DNA of 64,000 bases. Source: Glandiceps talaboti. Its lineage: Eukaryota > Hemichordata > Enteropneusta > Spengelidae. The notes beneath the pieces are model-generated. The model was given only the letters and a program-made list of their open reading frames with translations, was not told the DNA's origin and made no database searches. Where the stretch lies: NCBI RefSeq assembly GCF_964340395.1, contig NC_135569.1, positions 5,476,040-5,540,039 on the forward strand, in the 5' to 3' direction. The first letter of the stretch is position 1; every line of letters starts with the position of its first letter. Shown here in pieces: positions 56,246 through 64,000 of this stretch. Both the position numbers and the translations under genes were made by a program.

Positions 56246-59200
56246 CGAAAAAAGCATTTACATCATGAAAAATAATCAATTACTTCATCCAAAGTGTGAA
56301 TTATTTGGTGTCCTGATATGTTAACTTTAGGGTTTAGTGGCATTTTTAAGTTTGACGTGCCAGACTCCAAAAACCCAATGTCCCATCAATGGCAATAAAA
56401 GGGACTATGCGCACTACACACAGCCCAGCGGGGCTATAGGAATGACCCACGTCCATCACACATATCTTTGACACCCATGACTCAATTTCAACCAAACCTG
56501 GCAGTACTGTCATTATGATAACTACATCCATAGGGAGAGGTGCTTTATAAAAATACACTATTACATAACATTATATTATCAAGAAAATTCACTTACTTGT
56601 ACTGTGGATTTCTGTTTGCCAATGCAATATCATTTCTTATAAACATCCTCTCTAACTGCATCATTTGATCATTGATGGCTCTGACGGCCAATGGACTGTA
56701 AAGAATACAAGAAACATGGTTTTACATTGCTTTGTTGCGATGAAAGAAATGACTGCTGAATATAGATTATTATACCATGCACAAGCCAAGTTGAACAAAA
56801 AATATGGAATTTATACCCTGTTCGTTCTATGTCATGACAATGCATGTCTATGTCACTGATTCTGCTGTATTCAAAATATGAGTCAAATGTTCAAAATTGC
56901 CATTACTTTCCCTGATTTTTCTTTGATATTATTGGCGCTGGTATAATTATGTTATTCTCCAAAATTTTTCTTCATTCAGCCAGAAAATACTCATGACCTA
57001 ACGGTTGTCACTATTAGTCTAGTGACCTGTAGTGACAAAGACCCTACTTCTATTTTCCTTTGCTGAACAACAAAAAAAATATTGGGGAATACCATCTAAT
57101 CATACCATGCACAATCAAAGTTATTCTCTTTGAACAGAAAATACGGATTATATACCATGGTCATTCTACATCACAAGTCACACTCGGGGGTCTTTGCACT
57201 GGCGCTTGCAGTGTTTTCTGGTACACTTTCATTTGCTATGTTAATGAAAGTATGGCTGCAAAGAACACTGCAAGCACTCATGCAAATACCATAACTGCAA
57301 TACTTGCACTTGTGCATCATGGGGTTAAGTCACATTATGCTTGCACAGGTTGAAGTCTTGTCAGAGCAATATAAACTAATGATTTCTCTACTTACTTAGA
57401 CAGCATATCCTCATTTACATTGAGGTGGAATCTTTTAGCGGCAGTTGTCAAATTATGAATGGCAATATTGAGATAATCTGTTGGGAGGAAAAATGAACAG
57501 ATTAGGGCGGCCTTACCTAATTCTATGTTTCTCATAACATGACTGACCCTATTTTTCTTAATTCTGGCAAAATAAATGAAAAATAAATTGATGCCCTCTA
57601 CAGCATGACGAGAAAATAATCACATCACTGATTGTCAGATGGCACACCCATGAGCGCATATCTGAATGAAAATTATTGTTAATTGCTGACGTTCATGAAA
57701 TTCAATGAAACACATGGTTCAAAGTTTCCTCCTGACTTCAATAGGGAACTTACAATTGAGACTGAGCATGATCAGACGCAAAGGACTATGGGATTATCTG
57801 TGGTTATCGTAATACCTAATCTGGAGCTACTGATAAAATTAACTTCCCACAATGGTCAGGGTAAATATAAATTGATCATTTGTGGTTACAAACAATGTAT
57901 CAACATTGTTTACAATGCTAATTGATTAGTATCTATTACCACATTTCCCATGATGCAACATTCAACATGGCGGGTTTGCAAGTTCCCTATTGTTATTTCT
58001 ATGTCATTCAGACTGTTAAAGTACAATTATGAATTCAAAGTATCACCATGATGTACTCATACCTCCTATGATCATATGACAAGTCTACACCATGGAATTG
58101 TATACAATAACAGCTTATGAAGGCTGAATGATTTAGCTGAAATATACACTACGTAAAATGTTTACGATCTGAGGTCAGAACTGATATAAAATATGATCCC
58201 AGAGTAAGGAAACAACAATTTTGGTTGTAATCGTTTGCAGATAGTTTCTTTTCTGTTATAATAACATTACACTCACCAATGTATTCAGTAATGCCCTCAC
58301 TTTCCAATAGAACTGGGTTATCGTCCAATAAGGTATCTCTGTACCGCTGTATTGCAATAGCATAGTGTGTGATGTTCAATGGTAATATCAGCGAATCACT
58401 TAGTTCAAGTAAAACAGTACCAACCACTTGTGCCATGGCACGGTGAATTTCAAAATCTGGGTCTATAAATTTCTTTACACTGTAGAAATTGTCATAGGCT
58501 GATCCATACAGAGGATACATATGGAACCAGTTCTCCTGGAAATGAAAATTATAGATATGAAGTTAGCTTGGTGTTTCACTCATTGGACATGTTTTTAATA
58601 CAAACATATATAGACACAATTCAACTCTAGACTAACAAGAACAGTGACAAAACACACAGTTGGATCCTTTACCCAATCACACTGCAAAGTGATAAAACAT
58701 CGCTGTTCTTTAACAGAGCAGTGGAAACGGACTTCTGCTTAAAAAATTACACATGGACTTGACATTTCTGACTGTTCATTGTAAGGAGCAATAGACATGA
58801 ATATGACAGTACAAATGTAGATGAGTTTTATGTAAGTATTTACTATTCTGGCAATCAAGGTATTGGCTTACTAAGCTAGACACAAACTAAACCCATTGTC
58901 GTGTTCTGGCAATCAAGGTATTGGCTTTCTAAGCTAGACACAAACTAAAACTATTGTTGTGTTCTGGCAATCAAGGTATTGGCTTACTAAGCTAGACACA
59001 AACTAAAACTATTGTCGTGTTCTGGCAATCAAGGTATTGGCTTTCTAAGCTAGACACAAACTAAAACTATTGTTGAGACATGTTGATACAACCTTTTGAA
59101 CATACTAGTATGTTGGTTTAATTGTACTCACAGCAGGGTGGCATTTCTGATGATAATCATGATTTCCATGATCTTGAATGTACATTTTAGGGGACTTCCA

Positions 59201-60874
59201 ATGTTTACACTATCTTGACTACAGTGAGATTAGATTTGTATAACAGAGACAACATTGTCGCCCACTTGTGTAATGTACCACCAAGGGACATCAAACAATA
59301 ATAGTTTTAGTTTGTGTCTATCTTTGTAAACCGATAACCTAAATTGCCATACTATTTCTCAACAGAGCCCATGCCCTTTTACAACAGAAATATCAAAGGG
59401 TTGCTGAAAGACTGTGCGTATCATACACATTTTATGTTCCCCAAGAGCAATTTAGAAAGATAAAGAAACAGGCTTCCCACAGACCACTCAATACAAATAT
59501 AAACAATACCATCTCACCCCAACTGATGCACAGAGACACACACAACCTCCTTGAAACAAACAAACAAGCTATTTAATGTCATCACATTGCATGCTCAGAT
59601 TTTGACATATACAAATTAAAACTAGCATGAATTTGAGTCTGCTTGCATGGTTCCCCGTGGTGACATGTGTGTACACATACAGTGCCTGCTTGTCAGCAGG
59701 AAAGTGGTGTTGTTTATATTTGTAATGAGTGGTCTGTGAGAAGCCTGTTTCTTATCTATCTAAATTGTTCTTGGGGAATGTGTATGATACGCAGTCTTTT
59801 GGTGACCCTTCGGTATTTCTGCTGTATGATTGATCTAACTAGAAGCTATACATGTAGCAGGGTGAGTAAACTTACATAGTGATGGATATACTGTAACTCC
59901 ATGGATGGAATGCCGACTGTATACATGAATGGTAATGCATCTGTACCACTACCCAGTATATCAACCCTGTAACAATATTAGTTTGACAGAAAGCACATGA
60001 CTTTAACATTAAATGATACCATGTGTTCATAATGTTATAAGTTACACAGATGAAACTGTGAATATGTGAATGTGGATGAAAAGCCTGGACTCATGTTCAT
60101 AATCAAGGCATTATGACTACAATACATGTATCTATCTCTCAACTGCCTTGAAGGAACATCAATGAAGCTCATGAGCTTATATTATCAATTTGTCATGACA
60201 GTTCAAATGTAACAACAGTGGCTAGCTATTGGTTAACAGTACAGCTATACATTTGTCATCATGATGTAACAACAGTGGCTATTGGTTAAACAGTACAGCC
60301 ACACATTTTTCATCATGATTTAAATGTAACAACAGTGGCTATTGGTTTAACAATACAGTGGCACATTTTTCATCACAAGTTAAATGTAACAACAGTAACT
60401 ATTGGTTAACCAGCAAAGCCACACATTTTTCATCATGATTTAAATGTAACAATAGTAACTATTGGTTAAACAATACAGACACACATTTTTCATCACACAA
60501 CACACAAGATTATCTTAAATATACTGCATACAAGCAAGAGTGACACTCAATAAGCACTTACTTTGGCATTAGTTTCCCATCATATGTCATATTGAATTTC
60601 TCATTCCAGTTTTGGTATACTGTCATTTCTGTATGATGTGGACAATCAACCTAATATAATAATAATTTCACAACTGTAACTAGAGGGCACTGAGCAGTAT
60701 TATCTCTTCCCATACTGAGTAAATCTAACGGAAACCAAAGGATGGCACCCTCAACAGTTGGAGCTCGATGGTGCTAAAGTGAAAATGCCATTGGAAGGGC
60801 GCCCTCAATGGTGGAGCTCAATGGCTGAAGTAAGCAATGCCAAAGCAATATGGCACCCTCAAGGATGAACTTGG

Positions 60875-60909
<35 letters not shown>

Positions 60910-62487
60910 TTATTTATAAAGCGTCAGTATCCACAATAAATGTGATCAAAGACGCTGAAAGCAAATCATACAATACAAATATCAATTAAAAGCAGTTTTA
61001 AAAAGTAAAGTTTTAACATTGGATTTAAAAGCAGATAAGTTAGGTGACTGACGGATGTTGAGTGGGAGATTATTCCAGAGAGTGGGAGCAGCAACACTAA
61101 AAGCACGATCACCATATGTCTTAGTACGTGATCGAATGGGGCAGAGTTTGAACTGATCAGCTGACCTTAAATTACGACGTGGAACATATAATTTGATCAT
61201 GTCAGAAAGATAAATTGGATGCAAGTAATACAAAGGCAATTGTGTCTTCATGGGTTGAACTTGGTGGCTGACTAGGATAATGCCATGACTGTCTCATTAT
61301 AATCTTAATCAAGTGACTCTATACCAAGCAGACTGACATAGTTAGTTCTAATAGTTCAAAACATGCAAATCTTTCAGCTTTCATCAAAACAAAACAAGCT
61401 AACTGACAAGTCAAGTTTCATTTACCTAACAGTATGCATTATAAAAATATAATATGACACTAAATAAATATTATGACACTCAACATTTTAATGCTATGAT
61501 ACTGAACACAGTGGCTGAATCATACATGTAGCAAAAATGATATATTTACATCCACTAGATTAGTCATCATCGCAAACCACGGCCTCTTTTACGGCACCGT
61601 CCAAACCGCACCATGCGAGAATGTAGATTAGTCATCTGAGATGGTTATACAGTATTCTACTTGGACATAATAAGTGTTTGATGATACACAAATACACACA
61701 CACCCTACCAGTTACATACTTTTTGACTTGAAGACACACAGTAACTCATAATCTATACTTCCTTTAGCACATCATTCCTTCACCAAAACTTGATAGCATT
61801 AAAGTTCAAACTGTAAGCTCTACATTCCTAGTATCACCAACCCCTTTCAACATTGTTTGTAAATTCTTGAGTTCTACCTTTCCATCATTTACTATTAATT
61901 TACCTGTTTTGTTGCCTCAAAGATGACCTGTTTCAGAAGTGGACTGCCACTGGCAACAAAAGAGTAGTTTCCCATGACAACCGCATCTAAATTGATGTAG
62001 GCTACAGTTCTTTCACCAAGGATTTTCTCATTTTCCTGAAAATCAAGAGCAAACATGAAAACTATACCATCTATAGAATCTACAGAAACCCATAGGTCAA
62101 TAACTAGAAATCTGCAGGTCAATTTATAGAAACCCACCGGTCAATCAATAGAAACGCACAGTCAAGTCAATCCATAGAAACCACGGATCAATCAAGATGA
62201 AAGCAAAAAGCCAGCTTACCTCCACCCACTCTGTAGATCCAATCATCCCATACTCTTTAGCATCCCAACTCGCAAGAATGATAGTACGTCGTGGTTTCCA
62301 ACCTGTAAGTGTCAAGTTCTTCATTTTAGATAGCACTTTTACAACATTTACTGGTGAAACGTGTGTACTGTTATCACAGTGTGTCATATTAAGAATGGCT
62401 CCATAAATTCAGTGTGTGTGTATGTATGTACAATGTATGTATGTATGTATGTATGTATGTATGTATGTATGTATGTATGTATGTATG

Positions 62488-62520
<33 letters not shown>

Positions 62521-62543
62521 GTGTGTGTGTGTCCTGTCTGTCT

Positions 62544-62602
<59 letters not shown>

Positions 62603-62880
62603 TGTCTGTCTGTCTGTCTGTCCTATCAGCTCTGAAGAAATTATTTTGATAAATAGAGATAATCTATTGCAACATCATTCAATAACATTACTAAGCAATT
62701 TGACATCCCTACAGTAATACCAGTAAGTGGCCTCCCTGGCAAGTGTACACATCATCTCACCTTGTTTCATTAATATTCCAAGTGCTTTGGATATTTCCAT
62801 CAGAATAGCTGTCCCACTTCCAGCATCAATAGCTCCATATGTCCAAGAATCTCTATGATTGCCAACTATCACATAACGAT
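55931..62880 (-). CDS. Glutamate carboxypeptidase II-like (M28B; FOLH1/NAALAD2 family) protein, C-terminal half, probable pseudoenzyme
   Basis: Nine exons in minus order: 62880-62761, 62302-62220, 62035-61904, 60650-60562, 59966-59876, 58535-58277, 57477-57396, 56695-56597, 56123-55931 (stop TAA). All have GT-AG borders, and phases agree throughout, giving about 382 residues against about 377 for the same part of human GCPII. Landmarks: [54 protein letters not shown], then the TfR-like dimerisation domain ending in [10 protein letters not shown]. By alignment from memory, zinc ligands His377, Asp387, Glu425 and Asp453 are kept. The general base Glu424 is Lys and ligand His553 is Gly; substrate residues Arg534, Arg536 and Lys699 are Glu, Gln and Ile. 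Peptidase activity is therefore unlikely. The membrane anchor, PA domain and first part of the protease domain lie upstream of 62880; no exon for them is seen to 64000. Confidence 0.88.
56138..56245. repeat. (ATCA)n microsatellite in the last intron of the M28B gene
   Basis: Imperfect ATCA run starting about 15 bp beyond the acceptor of the last exon on the minus strand, so the polypyrimidine tract of that acceptor borders TGAT repeats. Confidence 0.95.
56725..57190. repeat. Interspersed repeat family C, copies 3 and 4 (M28B intron)
   Basis: 56725-57050 is the longest copy (ATATGGAATTTATACCC through TCTAGTGACCTGTAGTGACA). 57095-57190 repeats its first part (TTCTCTTTGAACAGAAAATA, GGATTATATACC). 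Both lie in the intron between exons 56597-56695 and 57396-57477. Confidence 0.75.
57739..57992. mobile_element. MITE family A, full length (254 bp), in M28B intron
   Basis: Terminal inverted repeats CAATAGGGAACTTACAA and TTGCAAGTTCCCTATTG; closely similar to 35528-35782. Non-coding. Confidence 0.9.
58560..58770. mobile_element. MITE family B, partial copy, in M28B intron
   Basis: Starts TTAGCTTGGTGTTTCACTCA just beyond the 58535 exon edge and follows the family B body (ACTCTAGACTAACAA, GGATCCTTTACCCAATCACA) before diverging; the right TIR is absent. Confidence 0.7.
58846..59077. repeat. 58-bp minisatellite, 4 copies, with alternating variants
   Basis: Units start at 58846, 58904, 58962 and 59020 (TTCTGGCAATCAAGGTATTG...). 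Copies 1 and 3 share GGCTTACTAAG and ATTGTCGTG; copies 2 and 4 share GGCTTTCTAAG and ATTGTTG. The array therefore behaves as two copies of a 116-bp dimer. Confidence 0.9.
59380..59830. mobile_element. Fold-back element in M28B intron
   Basis: 59380-59515 and 59697-59830 are inverted copies (CGTATCATACACATT, AGAAACAGGCTTC and ACAGACCACTCA in arm 1, reverse complements in arm 2), with a loop of about 180 bp. The arms differ by small indels. The right arm ends about 45 bp from the donor of the 59876-59966 exon. Confidence 0.75.
60205..60496. repeat. 60-bp minisatellite, about 5 copies
   Basis: Units with AAATGTAACAACAGT...CTATTGGTTAA...CACATTTTTCATCA begin near 60205, 60263, 60322, 60382 and 60442. 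Diverged; lies 65 bp from the 60562-60650 exon. Confidence 0.85.
60661..60865. repeat. Degenerate tandem repeat with GGCACCCTCAA core, about 3 copies
   Basis: GGCACCCTCAACAGTTGGAGCTCGATGG, GCGCCCTCAATGGTGGAGCTCAATGG and GGCACCCTCAAGGATGAACT (each abbreviated here) follow at about 55-65 bp spacing. The LINE fragment at 60875 is inserted into the last unit. Confidence 0.55.
60875..61255 (-). mobile_element. 5'-truncated LINE (CR1/L2-like non-LTR) 3' end with 9-bp TSD
   Basis: The minus strand encodes the C-terminus of a non-LTR reverse transcriptase ([38 protein letters not shown]), ending at a stop at 60982. A 3' UTR of about 100 bp ends in (ATT)n. TGAACTTGG flanks both ends (60866-60874 and 61256-61264), showing target-primed insertion of a 381-bp 5'-truncated copy. 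It lies in an M28B intron in the host gene's orientation. Dead on arrival. Confidence 0.85.
62413..62625. repeat. (GTAT)n-(GT)n-(CTGT)n composite in M28B intron
   Basis: About 100 bp of GTAT, then GT units broken by TCCTGTCTGTCTCTC, then about 60 bp of GT and five CTGT units. Confidence 0.97.
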
Positions 62881-64000
62881 CTGTATGGAAACACAAAAGT
62901 TACCAGTATATGTAAAGGGGAATTCAGGTAGAAAGTTGCTAAACAGATCGGAGAATTTGCCTGGAATTTGATTTTGATGCTACAAATTTCTTTTTTGCCT
63001 GGAAGTAAAAAGTATTCAAATTCAGAAAAAAACTTTGTCATGTGAAAGATTGTTCTTGGTCCTTTTGAAATAACGTGGGAGTGGGGGTGGGGGTTGGGTG
63101 TTAACCATCATGTTTGCAAGGAAATCAACACTCTCATCCTTTTCCAAAAGATTAAAACTATACCAGTACATATTCCATTCAAGGTACAACTGCCGACATC
63201 AGACAATTGACAATAGAACCAGTTTCAAACAGGCAAAGTAAACAACTGAATTAGATTAATAACACTAGGCACAGCATGCTGGAAGTACAGAGACTTGTAT
63301 TACATTCCATCATTTGATAAGAACAGTTTTAATGGCCTCTTTACATAATAGTTCAAGTTAACAGGCAAATTCCAGTTCCCCTGGCATTTCAAGTATACAC
63401 ATAAAATGCCATAAAACTGTTCTTATCAAACCATGGTGTGCTGTACAAGTCTTTGTACTTCCAACATGCTGTGCTAATTGTGTTATTAATCCAATTCATT
63501 TGTTTACTTTCCTTGTTTGTAAGAGTTTCCGTTCGTCAAACGTCTGACATCGGCAATTGTATTTCGCAGCAGTTATTTTGGATTATTTATCAAAAGTGTT
63601 ACCTTTAAGATCATTATGTTCCAATGTACAATATTTTACCCATAACTCCCTCTGATTTGTTCTGACACATATAAGCTTTTCAATTCAGATAAATTTCCAG
63701 TGTACAGGGTTTTGTGAAAACACTTTTGTGTTTTTTAAATTGCACTTTTGTCACTGACGAGTTTCTGAATACCCATTTTAATTGTATTAGATATTCATTT
63801 TTTGTAGGTGATTGAAATTTTTATAAATTTTTCAACAGCCTTTCGTGAAAGGTATGCAGGATGTTTGAAAGGGAATGAGGAAAATACTTGTACCCTTTAT
63901 GATTCCACGATGGAAATATTTTTCTGAACAGGTATAACAAAAAATATTACATGTTGAAACTCTCGAATACAGACTGACTAATCAAAGTTGATGATTACTT
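62881..64000. other. Intron sequence upstream of the first recognised M28B exon
   Basis: No exon of the PA or early protease domain could be found. The only structure is the fold-back at 63187-63558. Confidence 0.5.
63187..63558. mobile_element. Fold-back (inverted-repeat) element, about 150-bp arms
   Basis: 63187-63340 and 63405-63558 are inverted copies, by eye about 80% identical (arm 1: AAAGTAAACAACTGAATTAG, GATAAGAACAGTTTTA; arm 2 carries their complements), with a loop of about 65 bp. Non-coding. Confidence 0.75.

Noticed and set aside
62881-63186. Search for the preceding M28B exon (VIG-x-I-x-G region) next to 62880
   Set aside because: No open frame with a matching phase-1 donor was seen; the exon is probably beyond the window end.

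Overview
This is animal nuclear DNA, most likely from a marine invertebrate. Genes are sparse and split by GT-AG introns. Overall base composition is AT-rich, and the space between genes is packed with di-, tri-, tetra- and pentanucleotide microsatellites, minisatellites and small DNA transposons. The gene set (a class B 7TM receptor with a somatomedin-B module, a 3CxxC zinc-finger protein, a single-exon beta-1,3-galactosyltransferase-like gene, a glutamate-carboxypeptidase-II-like gene, and SAP/SWIM and THAP remnants) fits an invertebrate deuterostome or a lophotrochozoan. I cannot fix the phylum from sequence alone.

Layout. 1-5594 (+): 3' part of an SMB/7TM receptor gene in two exons; its 2.1 kb intron carries a large composite microsatellite and internal duplications. 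8947-9206 (+): an orphan first-exon candidate with an ETS-like promoter motif. 9.2-31.7 kb: essentially gene-free, with microsatellites, a tRNA-derived SINE with target-site duplication, fold-back elements, a complete 1.19 kb hAT-like element with TIRs and a 6-bp TSD, and a 43-bp minisatellite. 31764-33637 (+): three phase-consistent exons of a 3CxxC (RTP-type) zinc-finger gene. 33.6-43.3 kb: microsatellites and repeats, including one interspersed repeat that sits beside a (GA)n tract at two separate sites. 43315-44775 (+): single-exon type II membrane glycosyltransferase (GT31-like) with an altered DxD motif. 46.4-49.9 kb (-): 1.67/1.83 kb tandem duplication carrying degenerate THAP-domain exons. 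50.0-52.2 kb (-): broken SAP + SWIM zinc-finger gene. 55931-62880 (-): the last nine coding exons of a glutamate carboxypeptidase II (M28B, FOLH1/NAALAD2-like) gene. It has lost the general base, one zinc ligand and the substrate arginines, so it is probably a pseudoenzyme. Its introns hold a MITE, fold-back repeats, two minisatellites and a truncated LINE with TSD.

The genes do not form an operon or an evident pathway; they are independent eukaryotic loci. The strongest leads are the catalytically altered M28B protein, the GT31-like protein with a changed metal-binding motif, the hAT-like element with its nested palindrome, and several non-autonomous repeat families recognisable from two or more copies inside this one window. 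Splice junctions were placed by eye from GT/AG sites, reading-frame phase and family alignment from memory; no search was run.
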